From Bacteroidales bacterium (lineage in GTDB: Bacteria > Bacteroidota > Bacteroidia > Bacteroidales > P3): a DNA stretch of 64,000 nt. The stretch spans positions 1 to 64,000 of the forward strand of contig JAFZTV010000055.1 of assembly GCA_017618625.1 (NCBI GenBank). Reading direction: 5' to 3'. Shown here in pieces: positions 34,899-43,919 of the stretch. Under the pieces are notes generated by a model that was given only the letters and a program-made list of their open reading frames with translations, searched no databases and was not told the DNA's origin. Position numbers and translations under genes: made by a program. Position 1 is the stretch's first letter; each line of letters opens with the position of its first letter.

Positions 34899-35711
34899 AT
34901 GGAGCAGATAAAAATCTTGATGGTCGACGACGAGCCCATCATCCGCAAAGCGGTGAAATACGAACTCAACGAGCGGCACGCCACGATAGAGAGCGTCATT
35001 GACGACAATGGCACCACCGAGACCAAAGAGATTGTCCTCACCGAGTGCTACGCCTCGGGGCCGCAGCTCATGGCTGCGCTTTCGGCTCTTGGTGATGAGT
35101 TGCCCGACTACATACTTGTCGATATGGAGTTCCAAGGCGAGCCCACAGGCGGCCTTATGGTCATAGAGAAAGTCCATAAGCTTTATCCCTCAATCAAGTT
35201 GATAGTCTTTTCCGGTCGTTTCGATAACCCCCTCGCTACCCTCGCAGGACGCGAAAATCGCATAGTCGAGATAGGCAAGGTGGTGTTCGAAGCCCTCGAC
35301 CGTGGAGCCTCCGCTTTCGTGAGCAAGAACGCCGCAGGTGGTTTCTCCATCGAGAATATCATCCGTGCTGTCGAGTGTCTTGAGCGAGGTGAGGAGTACT
35401 ACTTCAACTACCCCGTGATGCTAACCCTCAAGGAGGCCGCCGAGATGTACTTCAAGAGCTCCGTTTCCGCCGACGAGCAGGTCGCCGTGACCTCCACCGA
35501 ACGGCAGATACTCCTATACGAGGCCGCCGGATGTACCGCACAGGAGATTGCCTTCAACATCGAGGGCAAGGAAACCGAGAAATCCATCCAGGAAAAGCAG
35601 AAAGAACTCTCGCGCAAGCTCGACATCCTCAACAAGTCCGGTTCCCGCATAGCCAAAGCCATCCAGCTCCGCCTGATAGACCTCAACGAAGTGAAATTCC
35701 TGAAGAGATAG
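34899..35711 (+). CDS. Response regulator (receiver plus HTH-type output)
   Basis: 270 residues. The receiver domain holds Asp9-Asp10 (LMVDDEP), the phospho-acceptor Asp75 (YILVDMEF) and the conserved Lys in FVSKN (about 142). The C-terminal part (about 190-265, TSTERQILLYEAAGCTAQEIA) looks like a divergent LuxR-type helix-turn-helix. It pairs with the upstream kinase. The leader shares a short repeat with other genes in the window (34869-34898). The gene converges with nadB, with only 8 bp between the stops. Confidence 0.88.
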   Translation: MEQIKILMVDDEPIIRKAVKYELNERHATIESVIDDNGTTETKEIVLTECYASGPQLMAALSALGDELPDYILVDMEFQGEPTGGLMVIEKVHKLYPSIKLIVFSGRFDNPLATLAGRENRIVEIGKVVFEALDRGASAFVSKNAAGGFSIENIIRAVECLERGEEYYFNYPVMLTLKEAAEMYFKSSVSADEQVAVTSTERQILLYEAAGCTAQEIAFNIEGKETEKSIQEKQKELSRKLDILNKSGSRIAKAIQLRLIDLNEVKFLKR

Positions 35712-35719
35712 GCTTTCTA

Positions 35720-37276
35720 TTACACCAGATCTATTGAGTAGTGCAGCCCTCTGTTTTCGCGGCGGGCTCTTGCCATCTTGGTTATCAGGTAGGCGCAGGC
35801 GATGAGGTTGCGCAGCTCGCTGAGCTCCTCGGTAAGGACAGAGCGGTTGTAGAGGTCTTCTGTCTCGCGGAATATGAGGTTCAGTCGGTCGAAAGCACGT
35901 TGCAGACGGAGGTCGCTGCGGACGATGCCGACGTAGTTGGACATTATCTCCTGAAGTTCTTTCTTGGTTTGGGTGATGAGCACCATCTCTTCGTTGAGCA
36001 CCATGCCTTCGGCGTTCCAGTCGGGAACGTTGTGGCATATTTGTATTGAAGGTACTGCGCCAATGGCGTGCATGGCGGCGTTGTGCGCATAGACGACGGC
36101 TTCGAGCAGCGAGTTGCTGGCCAATCGGTTGCCTCCGTGAAGGCCCGTGCATGAACATTCGCCTGCGGCGTATAGGTGGTTGATGGACGAGAGTCCGTTC
36201 TTATCAACTGTGATACCGCCGCATTGGTAGTGAGCCGCTGGGCGCACAGGTATCATGTCCTTTGTGATGTTGATGCCTTGCTCGAGGCACTTGGCGTATA
36301 TGGTTGGGAAGCCGTTTATGAGCTCGTTTCTGTCTATATGGCGTGCATCAAGGTATAGGTGGTCAACGCCGGCGATCTTCATTTCGTTGTCGATGGCGCG
36401 TGCCACAATGTCGCGTGGCGCGAGAGAGAGGCGGCTGTCGTACTTCTGCATGAATTCGTTGCCGTTGTAGTCTTTCAGTATCGCGCCTGCGCCGCGCAAG
36501 GCTTCGGTGATGAGGAACGCTGGCTTTTCAGCGGGGTTGTAGAGCGAGGTTGGGTGGAACTGCACGAACTCCATGTCGGACAGTACACCGCGGGCGCGGT
36601 GCACCATCGCCACTCCGTCACCGGTCGAGATGATGGGGGTTGTCGTAGTGGTATATACGTTACCCATGCCGCCTGTGGCGAGCAGGGTTACTTTTGCAAG
36701 GTAGGTGTCTATCTCGTGTGTCTCGCTGTTGAGCGCGTAGGCACCGTAACACTCTATGCCGGGTGTGTGTTTGGTAACGCGAACACCAAGGTGGTGCTGC
36801 GTGATGAGGTCAACAGCGAACTGGTTTTCCTTAAGCTCGATATTTGGATGCTCGCGGACGGCTTGCAGGAGGCCTCGTTCAATCTCTGCGCCGGTGTTGT
36901 CCTTGTGGTGCAGAATGCGGTATTCTGAATGTCCTCCTTCGCGGTGCAGGTCGAAACGTCCGCCGCGGTCGCGGTCGAAGTTGACGCCATACTGCACGAG
37001 TTCTTTGATGCGCTCAGGTGCCTCGCGGATGGTCATCTCCACCACCTCGCGGTTGCAGATGCCGTCGCCTGCGACAAGGGTGTCGGCAATATGTTTGTCG
37101 AAACTATCGGTGTCGTACATCACGGCGGCGATACCGCCCTGGGCATATTTTGTGGAGCCTTCGGCGGCATTGGTCTTGGTGAGGATGCAGACTTTGCCGT
37201 GCTCGGCCACTTTGAGTGCGTAACTAAGGCCGGCTATGCCTGAACCGATAACAAGAAAATCAACTTCGTAGCGCAT
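35720..37276 (-). CDS. nadB: L-aspartate oxidase
   Basis: 518 residues. This FAD enzyme oxidises L-aspartate to iminoaspartate, the first step of de novo NAD synthesis. The FAD-binding start, DFLVIGSGIAGLSYALKVAEHG, is at about residues 5-26. Substrate and FAD contacts include TNAAEGSTKYAQGGIAAV, HREGGHSEYRILH, and the C-terminal GECSCTGLHGGNRLASNSLLE, which is diagnostic for the fumarate-reductase/NadB family. Its partner nadA is not in the window. Its leader carries the ATTCACTAA repeat. Confidence 0.96.
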   Translation of the reverse strand: MRYEVDFLVIGSGIAGLSYALKVAEHGKVCILTKTNAAEGSTKYAQGGIAAVMYDTDSFDKHIADTLVAGDGICNREVVEMTIREAPERIKELVQYGVNFDRDRGGRFDLHREGGHSEYRILHHKDNTGAEIERGLLQAVREHPNIELKENQFAVDLITQHHLGVRVTKHTPGIECYGAYALNSETHEIDTYLAKVTLLATGGMGNVYTTTTTPIISTGDGVAMVHRARGVLSDMEFVQFHPTSLYNPAEKPAFLITEALRGAGAILKDYNGNEFMQKYDSRLSLAPRDIVARAIDNEMKIAGVDHLYLDARHIDRNELINGFPTIYAKCLEQGINITKDMIPVRPAAHYQCGGITVDKNGLSSINHLYAAGECSCTGLHGGNRLASNSLLEAVVYAHNAAMHAIGAVPSIQICHNVPDWNAEGMVLNEEMVLITQTKKELQEIMSNYVGIVRSDLRLQRAFDRLNLIFRETEDLYNRSVLTEELSELRNLIACAYLITKMARARRENRGLHYSIDLV

Positions 37277-37319
37277 GTCTGTTTAGTGAATTATGATTTT
37301 AGTGAATGGACAAATGTTG

Positions 37320-37916
37320 TTATGAATTAGAATTTAAACTATCGCCCTGTGCGGGCGCGCACATTGAAACTAAAAGCTGATATGTATGTGCGACTGGGAG
37401 CCCCACAACGTTGTAGTAGTCGCCTTCGATCCGGTCGATGCCTATCATGCCTATCCACTCCTGGATGCCGTATGCACCAGCCTTGTCGAAGGGTTTGTAT
37501 GTATCGATGTAATAGTTTATTTCGCTGTCGGTCAGCTTGCGGAAATGCACGTCGGTGCGCTCGGTAAACGACATTTGCTTCGTGCTGCTGCGTAGGCTTA
37601 CACCTGTATAGACGGTGTGTGTCTTGTCCGAGAGGTTGTGCAGCATCACCACCGCTTCGTCGCGGGTGTGTGGTTTTCCTATCACATTTCCGTCCACCAC
37701 AACTACGGTGTCGGCGGTGAGGAGCACTTCGCCTTCGGAGAGCGGCTTTTTGTAGCCGTTGGCCTTAATGCAAGCTAGTGTCTCGGCCACACGATTGGCA
37801 GGCACCTCCTTTTCAAGCACCTCTTCAACGTCTATATCGACAATCTCGACTTCTAAATTAAAAGTCTCCACCAACTTGCGCCGACGTGGAGACTTGGATG
37901 CGAGTAAAATTCTCAT
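37320..37916 (-). CDS. maf: Maf-like nucleoside triphosphate pyrophosphatase
   Basis: 198 residues. It begins MRILLASKSPRRRKLVE, the phosphate-binding SxSPRR motif of Maf, and contains LTADTVVVVDG and KPFDKAGAYGIQEW. The family hydrolyses non-canonical or modified nucleotides and is tied to division control. The last residues (CAPAQGDSLNSNS) are read from a dispersed repeat (37340-37362) rather than from conserved Maf sequence, so the C-terminus was probably extended or replaced by it. It lies 43 bp downstream of nadB on the same strand. Confidence 0.93.
   Translation of the reverse strand: MRILLASKSPRRRKLVETFNLEVEIVDIDVEEVLEKEVPANRVAETLACIKANGYKKPLSEGEVLLTADTVVVVDGNVIGKPHTRDEAVVMLHNLSDKTHTVYTGVSLRSSTKQMSFTERTDVHFRKLTDSEINYYIDTYKPFDKAGAYGIQEWIGMIGIDRIEGDYYNVVGLPVAHTYQLLVSMCAPAQGDSLNSNS
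37340..37362. repeat. Dispersed 23-bp repeat, copy 1
   Basis: Its reverse complement matches 56893-56915 at 22 of 23 positions. A looser relative (gagggcacgcac) is seen near 43888-43899. This copy lies within the end of the maf frame. Confidence 0.6.
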
Positions 37917-37987
37917 TGAGATTGTTTGATTGCTTGAATATCGAATGCTCGAATGTGTCAGTCACTCAAACATTCACACAATAAACT

Positions 37988-39184
37988 TCAACCTTTGCGT
38001 TTGCGAACCTCGGTCTTTGAGGGGACTTTGTCCTCTTTGGAAACCATCTTGCCTCCTTCGAACTTGCCGATGAAAACCTCAACACCGCGGTCATACCATT
38101 TCCATGTGCCATCCTTCACACCGTCGGCGAATGAACCGCTCTCTTCCAGTGTGCCGGCTTGGTTGTAGCGTTCGTATTTGCCGTCGCGCACATCCATCTT
38201 GTAGTTTTCGACGCTTTCAATCTTCCCGTTGGTGTAGTATCTTGTCGAAGTGCCGTTGAGTTTGTCATCGGTATAGTTTATCTTGTATCGTGGTTGGCCG
38301 TCCTCGTAGTAGCCTGTCCATTCCCCATCTTTCTTGCCACCGCGGAAAAGTCCTTTGTAATCCACTTTGCCGCTTTCATACCAAGCTGTCCATGCACCGT
38401 CTTCGAGGTCGTTGAAATATTTGCCTTCGTGCAGTTTTTTGCCATTTTCGTACCATGTTGTCCAAAGTCCGCGACGTTTTCCATCGACATACTCTCCGCT
38501 GCGCCATTTCTGCCCCGTCTCGTAGTAGTATGTCCAGGTGCCGTTTTCTTTGCCGCCGCTGTAGTTGCCCACGATGCCTTTCTTGCCGTTGGTGCGCCAG
38601 TAGAAAATCCACTCGCCCTCCTGGTCGCCATCGACCAGACGTCCTTCCATGTCTTTTTTGCCTGTGGCTGTCCACCAGGTGGCTTGCCCGTTGAGTTCGT
38701 TGTCCTTGTAGGTGCCTTCGAATTTAACCTTGCCGTTGGCGAACCACTCTTTCGTGGCGCCTTCGCGGCTGCCGTTGACGAAGTTTATCTCCTCTTGGGT
38801 CTTTCCGTTCTGGAAATAAGCACGGTACATGCCGTGTTTTTTGCCATTCACCACGGGTACTTCGCTTTTCAGCTTGCCGTTCTCGTACCATTGGCGCGTT
38901 GCGCCGTTGTCATAACACTCTTCGGCACATTTTGCACCGTTGTCGTAGAATATGCGCCAAAGTCCGCTTTTATCCCCATCCTCGTTATAGGTTCCGCGCT
39001 GATAGACCTGTCCGTTCGGGTGCCACCACGTCCAGTCGCCGGTGCGGGTGCTGTCTGAATACATAAGTCCTTCCACAGCGGGCTGCTGCTTGGCGGCATC
39101 GTAGTATTTCGTGTATTTGAATGTCTGTGCCTGAAGGACGATGGCTGAGATAAGCGCCAGAACGAAAACTATATTTTTTCTCAT
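37988..39184 (-). CDS. YwqK/MORN-like repeat protein
   Basis: 398 residues from ATG 39184. The signal peptide ends at VLQAQ (about 20). Almost all the rest is about 14 repeats of about 23 residues of the form W-Y-NGK---G-Y--G---G-W, for example TWYENGKKLHEGKYFND and EWFANGKVKFEGTYKDN. This is the MORN-like YwqK family, annotated elsewhere as toxin-antitoxin YwqK antitoxin. No toxin gene is adjacent, and in Bacteroidetes such proteins are exported and of unknown role. The nearest same-strand gene is the DUF4270 lipoprotein, 47 bp upstream. Confidence 0.88.
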   Translation of the reverse strand: MRKNIVFVLALISAIVLQAQTFKYTKYYDAAKQQPAVEGLMYSDSTRTGDWTWWHPNGQVYQRGTYNEDGDKSGLWRIFYDNGAKCAEECYDNGATRQWYENGKLKSEVPVVNGKKHGMYRAYFQNGKTQEEINFVNGSREGATKEWFANGKVKFEGTYKDNELNGQATWWTATGKKDMEGRLVDGDQEGEWIFYWRTNGKKGIVGNYSGGKENGTWTYYYETGQKWRSGEYVDGKRRGLWTTWYENGKKLHEGKYFNDLEDGAWTAWYESGKVDYKGLFRGGKKDGEWTGYYEDGQPRYKINYTDDKLNGTSTRYYTNGKIESVENYKMDVRDGKYERYNQAGTLEESGSFADGVKDGTWKWYDRGVEVFIGKFEGGKMVSKEDKVPSKTEVRKRKG

Positions 39185-39231
39185 ATTGAACAGGTTAGAA
39201 GGGTTGAACAAGTTTGATATAATTATGTTGG

Positions 39232-40527
39232 TTATTCGCTGTAAATTAAAGCTATGCGAGGCCGGTCGGTTTGCGATGTCCCGTTGAGCACCGCATTGCG
39301 TGGCGACGAGCGGCGAGCATCGATGGCGAGGGTGGTGCCCGGGTCGCTGTCTTCGGCTAATATCTGTTGCAGATGGCGGACAATAAGCATTCTATAGTAG
39401 TTCTTCTCTGCGTTGAAATATCCGTCAAATCCCGAGTATCGCGAAGCGTCGGTTGCGTCGGCTACCAGTGTTGCGTCGCGACCGGTACCTTTGTATGCCA
39501 GTATTCGTTTGGGCAACGTGTTGGTGTCTCCGCTGGTTACGGGCAAAATCAGCTCTGCATAGTTCAATACGGCGTATGGGTGTTCGCTGCGGAACTTTCT
39601 GAGCCATGCTGCATTAAGTTTGTAAATCACTCTGGTTCCGCCCATGGGCTTAAGGTATGTGTTCGATGTGCCTCCGATAGTGTCGTTGTGTCCGCTTTCG
39701 GTTGCGAAACGGGCCAATGCGGTGCCGTCAAACGTGTGTTTGAAGTGGGTGAAATGTCTTGTGGTAAGACCCGACTGATGGCCGAATATGAAGCTGTATT
39801 CCGTTGTCACCGTTGAATCGTTGTCGATTTGACGGCTGTAGTATGCGGTCAGTTTCGTTGTAATCATGTTTAACGTCACCATTACCGATTCGTCGCTCTC
39901 CGAGTCGTTCATTTCAACCCGCACACCTTTGATGTTGTCAAGAAAATCGCTAGAGCTGACCTGTTGACTCAGATATTGGTGGATGGTGTTGTTCAGCATC
40001 AGCCGTATTTCTAGGTCGTCGTTCTCAACATTTACTGTGCCGTCATAGAAACAGGTTGAATAGTCGGTTTCCACCGTGTCATTGGCATAATACGGGTCGT
40101 CGCCGATGGCTTCGGCCAGTTTGTGTATGCGTATGTGCAGCTGGTGGGAAGTTGCGGTCGATGTGGTGTGGATGTTGCTGATGGCGAGCGTAAGAGCCAC
40201 TGAGTCAACGTTGGTCCCCTCCAACACATTCAATCCGTTGTTGTCCACCACGGTTATCTGCGAGTATAGATATGCGCGGGTCGAGCCCATCGTGGCGTCG
40301 TCAAAACGTCCGATGAGGCATTCCAGGTAGTCGGAAGTGAGCAATGAATCGTCATACACCGTGTATCCCTCCAGATACACCGTGTCCCTTGTTCCGCTGT
40401 ATAGTGTGGCGGGGTCAACCAGTGACGACCCCAGATCCGACTCCTTCTCCTCGCATGCGGCAAAAACTGTCAAAATGAACAATGCCGCTATCGCTTTGGC
40501 TGTATAGTGAAATATAGGATGTCTCAT
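39232..40527 (-). CDS. DUF4270-family lipoprotein
   Basis: 431 residues from ATG 40527; a longer frame overlaps the upstream gene. The signal peptide ends in the lipobox FAAC (Cys25), followed by EEKESDLGSSLVDP. DUF4270 features are YLEGYTVYDDSLLTSDYLECLIG in the first 75 residues and YLKPMGG in the second half. The function is unknown; the family is restricted to Bacteroidetes and is probably an outer-membrane lipoprotein. It is 13 bp downstream of the glycogen-synthase-like gene, an order that I recall as conserved in this phylum. Confidence 0.85.
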   Translation of the reverse strand: MRHPIFHYTAKAIAALFILTVFAACEEKESDLGSSLVDPATLYSGTRDTVYLEGYTVYDDSLLTSDYLECLIGRFDDATMGSTRAYLYSQITVVDNNGLNVLEGTNVDSVALTLAISNIHTTSTATSHQLHIRIHKLAEAIGDDPYYANDTVETDYSTCFYDGTVNVENDDLEIRLMLNNTIHQYLSQQVSSSDFLDNIKGVRVEMNDSESDESVMVTLNMITTKLTAYYSRQIDNDSTVTTEYSFIFGHQSGLTTRHFTHFKHTFDGTALARFATESGHNDTIGGTSNTYLKPMGGTRVIYKLNAAWLRKFRSEHPYAVLNYAELILPVTSGDTNTLPKRILAYKGTGRDATLVADATDASRYSGFDGYFNAEKNYYRMLIVRHLQQILAEDSDPGTTLAIDARRSSPRNAVLNGTSQTDRPRIALIYSE

Positions 40528-40540
40528 TCTCGGTGCCTTT

Positions 40541-41365
40541 TTAGTTGTCCATGTTCGAACCGGCAACTGTATCGTACATTTCGTTTATTTTCTCGTAGAA
40601 AATGGCTTCGTTCGAATCGAAATCCAGTATCGGTTTCTTCAGCTCCTGTGCGTGAGCTACGAGTTCGGGCGACACATTGGGCGATGAGATTATAACGCCG
40701 TTGGAGTAGGAGATGGCGGCTTTCATGAGGGTCATATAATCCAGATTCTCATACATGCGCAGGTCCTTCGCTGTGGCGCCGTCGTTTTTCAGTTTCTTCT
40801 CGATTTGGTCGTTGAATTTGTCGTCAAACTGGTCGTCGGTAAGCGTAACTATGCACTTTGTTCCGTTGAAGAAAGCGTTGTCCTTGTTGATTCTCCGCAT
40901 ATAGAACGGAATCAATCCGCTGAACCATCCCGAGAAGTGTATTACGTGAGGACGCCAAGCCAGCTTCCTTACGGCCTCCAGGGTGCCGCGACAGAAGAAC
41001 ATCAAGCGCTCGTCAGCATCCGGACAGAGCTTTCCTTTCTCGTCAAACAGAGGTCCGTTTTTGGTGAAATACTCGTCGTTGTCGATAAAATATGTCTGCA
41101 TACGGGCCGACGATATGGAACCCACTTTGATGATAAGTTGATGGTCACAACTGTTCACTATCAGGTTCATACCCGACAGCCGTATTACCTCATGCAGCTG
41201 ATTTTTACGTTCGCTGATGCTGTTGAACCTCGGCATAAACACACGGATTTCGCGTCCGTGTTCCTGCGCATACTGTGGTACATACCTTCCAAAACGTGCG
41301 TTTGCTGTTTCCTCGGTGAAAGGTACAATCTCTTGATTTACATACAATATTCTTCCTTTACTCAT
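40541..41365 (-). CDS. Glycogen/starch synthase N-terminal-domain protein
   Basis: 274 residues, about half the length of a real glycogen synthase. It matches only the N-terminal Rossmann domain of GT5 enzymes (ILYVNQEIVPFTEETANARFG, VIHFSGWFSGLIPFYMRR), with no GT-B C-terminal nucleotide-sugar domain. The usual KTGGL near the start is replaced by the ETANA region. It probably cannot make glucan by itself and may be a regulatory or binding protein. It has its own -7 box (41415-41422). Confidence 0.85.
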   Translation of the reverse strand: MSKGRILYVNQEIVPFTEETANARFGRYVPQYAQEHGREIRVFMPRFNSISERKNQLHEVIRLSGMNLIVNSCDHQLIIKVGSISSARMQTYFIDNDEYFTKNGPLFDEKGKLCPDADERLMFFCRGTLEAVRKLAWRPHVIHFSGWFSGLIPFYMRRINKDNAFFNGTKCIVTLTDDQFDDKFNDQIEKKLKNDGATAKDLRMYENLDYMTLMKAAISYSNGVIISSPNVSPELVAHAQELKKPILDFDSNEAIFYEKINEMYDTVAGSNMDN

Positions 41366-41414
41366 ACGTAGGGGATATATGTTTCAATATGCAGTTAATA
41401 TCACAAGTGCGATT

Positions 41415-41422
41415 GCAAAGAT
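41415..41422 (-). promoter_or_regulatory. -7 box for the glycogen-synthase-like gene
   Basis: The reverse strand reads TATCTTTG, matching TAnnTTTG, 50 bp upstream of ATG 41365. Confidence 0.6.
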
Positions 41423-41444
41423 ACGAAAAAAAAATATATTTTTA

Positions 41445-41452
41445 TATCTTTG
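41445..41452 (+). promoter_or_regulatory. Orphan forward -7 box
   Basis: TATCTTTG on the forward strand, between two reverse-strand genes. The only thing downstream before rnr is a hairpin followed by six T. Confidence 0.5.
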
Positions 41453-41458
41453 AATAGA

Positions 41459-41536
41459 CGTATGGATAATGACGCCGAATAGTGGCATAAATTGGGAAAG
41501 AGCTGGATTGTTGCAAACCCAGCTCTTTCCTTTTTT
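41459..41536 (+). ncRNA. Candidate small RNA, about 78 nt
   Basis: Bounded by the -7 box at 41445-41452 and an intrinsic terminator at 41495-41536. It includes a possible 6-codon frame (ATG 41462, MDNDAE then stop). No forward-strand gene lies upstream or downstream, and the transcript would end about 20 bp from the 3' end of rnr on the opposite strand. No known RNA family is recognised. Confidence 0.4.
41495..41536 (+). terminator. Strong intrinsic terminator, forward orientation
   Basis: A perfect 12-bp stem GGAAAGAGCTGG / CCAGCTCTTTCC with a 12-base loop, followed by TTTTTT. On the reverse strand the stem is followed only by CAATTTATG, so it suits forward transcription better than rnr. 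Confidence 0.8.
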
Positions 41537-41554
41537 CGATACTTCGAAACGGGG

Positions 41555-43837
41555 TTATCTTTTCTTTCTCGTTTTCTTGCCCTTTTTCTCGCCTTTTTCG
41601 GCTCTCACGGTTTTCTTGTTTTCCGCCTTGTTCGCCTTGCCGTATTTTTTCTTCGAGTTCGGCCGTGTCGGCTTTTCTTCTTCCTCGTCGTCCACAAGCT
41701 CGAAGTCAATCTGTTTCTTCAGCATATCGACACCTTTGACGCGAATGGTTACCGGAGAACCCAGTTTGTAGCATTTGCCGGTTTTGCGGCCGATCACCTG
41801 GTAGTTGTCCTCGTCAAGCATGTAGTAGTCGCCTTTGAGCGACCCGATGGGAATCATGCCTTCGCATTTGTTCCCTTCGATTTCGGCATATATGCCCCAT
41901 TTGCTCACGCCCGAGATAAGTGCCGGGAACACCTGTCCGAGCTTGTCGCTCAGGTATTCTGCCTGCTTGTATTTGATGCTGGTGCGTTCGGCGTCGGCGG
42001 CTTTCTTCTCCATCTGTGAGCAGTGCTTGCAGTATTCTTCATACTCTTCGGCGCTCACCGAGGTGCCGCCTGCGAGATAACGCTCTAGCAGTCGGTGAAC
42101 CATCAGGTCGGGATAGCGGCGTATGGGCGACGTGAAGTGGGTGTAGAAGGGGAACGCCAAGCCGTAGTGGCCTATGTTCTCGGTCGAGTAGTAGGCTTTC
42201 GACATCGTGCGGATGGCGATGGTGTCTATCATATACTCCTCGCCGCGACCCGCTATGTCGCTGAACAGGCGGTTGTATGAGTCGGCCAGCGCCTTGCGGT
42301 TGCCCACCTTCATCTTGAAGCCGAGTTTCGCCACAAACTCTACGAAGGTGTTGAGCTTTTCGGGGTTCGGTTCGTCGTGTACTCGATAGACGAATGTTCT
42401 GGCTTTCTGAGGCTTTCCTCCTTTGTTTTTCGTTCTGTCCACTTTGCCTATACGTTCGGCCACGCTGCGGTTGGCCAGCAGCATAAACTCCTCTATCAGC
42501 CAGTTGGCCTCTTTCTGCTCTTTGATATATACCCCTATGGGTTTTGCGTTATCGTCGAGGCGGAACTTCACCTCCTGGCTCTCGAAGTTTATCGCACCCT
42601 CTTTATACCGTGCGTTTCGCAGTATGGTCGCCATTTTGTGGAGTTCGAGTATAGCTTTGCCGACGGCACTTCCACCGTCGTCGCCGCTGTCGATTATTGC
42701 CTGCGCATCTTCGTAGGCAAGCCTTTGGTCGGAGTGTATGACCGTCTTCCCGAACCATGTGTTGTGAACTTTGGCGTTCTCGTCCATCTGCATCACCACG
42801 CTGAAGCAGAGCTTGTCCTCGTTGGGTCGCAGCGAGCAAACCCCGTTGCACAGCTTCTCGGGCAGCATCGGTATGGTGCGGTCCACCAGATAGACGCTGG
42901 TGCCTCTCTCGTAAGCCTCGCGGTCGATGGCCGACCCGGGGGTGACGTAGTATGAGACGTCGGCGATATGTACGCCCACCTCGAAAAGTCCGTTCTCTAG
43001 GGCGCGGTAGGAGAGGGCGTCGTCAAAGTCTTTGGCGTCGGCGGGGTCTATGGTGAAGGTGGTCACTTTGCGGAAATCTTTTCTGCCCTCAAGCTCTTTC
43101 TTCGTTGGATTTTTTATTGCGGCAGCCTCTTTCTCGGCTTCTGCGGGGAACTCCATCGGAAAGTCGTAGTCGGCCAGTATGGATTGCATCTCCACGTTGT
43201 TGTCGCCCGGGCGTCCCAGACGCTTTACGACGCGTCCCACGGGGTTGTTCATCCTTTCCGGCCATTCGGTCATCTCCACTATCGCTTTCTCGCCGTCTTC
43301 GGCGCCCGCCAGGTCGCTGGGATGGATAAAGATGTCCACCACCATGTTGCGGTTGTCGCACAGCAGGAACGCGAACTTGTCCATCTTCTGAATCCGTCCG
43401 ACAAACCGCGTCCGGGCGCGTTTTATCACTTCCACCACCTCGCCTTCGGGCTTATGCATTTTGCGTTGCGGAAACATCGACACCCTCACCGTGTCGCCGT
43501 GCAGGGCGTGATGGGTATAGTTGGGCGCTATCATTATGTCCTCCTGACCTTCCTCGTCGGGAATGACGTATGCCTTGCCCGTCTGCTTCATGTCTATGGT
43601 GCCGACAATCTGGTTGCGCGGAGTGTCGTTGATGTTCTTCGGGTTGATTTTGTATTTCCCGCGCCCTTCCTCCACCAGTATCTCGTCGGTGGCGAGCAGA
43701 AAGATGACTTCATCCACCTGTGCCCTCGCCGCCTTATCGTGGGCACCCACACGCGAGGCAATCTGCTTCGGGTTGAAGGTGTCGAACGGGTTCTTGGCGA
43801 AAATCTTTATTATCTGTTGTGCTAGTTTGTCGTTCAT
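41555..43837 (-). CDS. rnr: Ribonuclease R
   Basis: 760 residues from ATG 43837. A processive 3'-5' exoribonuclease of the RNase II family. An N-terminal helix-turn-helix-like region (about 1-65) is followed by cold-shock domains, the RNB domain with the catalytic DPADAKDFDDALS (about 278-290), later HFTSPIRRYPDLMVHR, and an S1 domain (ISGVSKWGIYAEIEGNKCEG). The C-terminus is a Lys/Arg-rich tail (about 730-760). The frame upstream of 43837 is not family sequence. It lies 82 bp downstream of the M3 peptidase gene. Confidence 0.97.
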   Translation of the reverse strand: MNDKLAQQIIKIFAKNPFDTFNPKQIASRVGAHDKAARAQVDEVIFLLATDEILVEEGRGKYKINPKNINDTPRNQIVGTIDMKQTGKAYVIPDEEGQEDIMIAPNYTHHALHGDTVRVSMFPQRKMHKPEGEVVEVIKRARTRFVGRIQKMDKFAFLLCDNRNMVVDIFIHPSDLAGAEDGEKAIVEMTEWPERMNNPVGRVVKRLGRPGDNNVEMQSILADYDFPMEFPAEAEKEAAAIKNPTKKELEGRKDFRKVTTFTIDPADAKDFDDALSYRALENGLFEVGVHIADVSYYVTPGSAIDREAYERGTSVYLVDRTIPMLPEKLCNGVCSLRPNEDKLCFSVVMQMDENAKVHNTWFGKTVIHSDQRLAYEDAQAIIDSGDDGGSAVGKAILELHKMATILRNARYKEGAINFESQEVKFRLDDNAKPIGVYIKEQKEANWLIEEFMLLANRSVAERIGKVDRTKNKGGKPQKARTFVYRVHDEPNPEKLNTFVEFVAKLGFKMKVGNRKALADSYNRLFSDIAGRGEEYMIDTIAIRTMSKAYYSTENIGHYGLAFPFYTHFTSPIRRYPDLMVHRLLERYLAGGTSVSAEEYEEYCKHCSQMEKKAADAERTSIKYKQAEYLSDKLGQVFPALISGVSKWGIYAEIEGNKCEGMIPIGSLKGDYYMLDEDNYQVIGRKTGKCYKLGSPVTIRVKGVDMLKKQIDFELVDDEEEEKPTRPNSKKKYGKANKAENKKTVRAEKGEKKGKKTRKKR

Positions 43838-43919
43838 TAAGGATGTTGATATGTTTGATGTTGATGCGGTTTTCTGTAAAACAACCAGCCCGCTGAGGGC
43901 ACGCACTCAAAACTTGAAA

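Noticed and set aside
37988..39184. Toxin-antitoxin system based on the YwqK-like repeat protein
   Set aside because: The protein has a signal peptide and no toxin-like gene is adjacent; the antitoxin label is only a family name.
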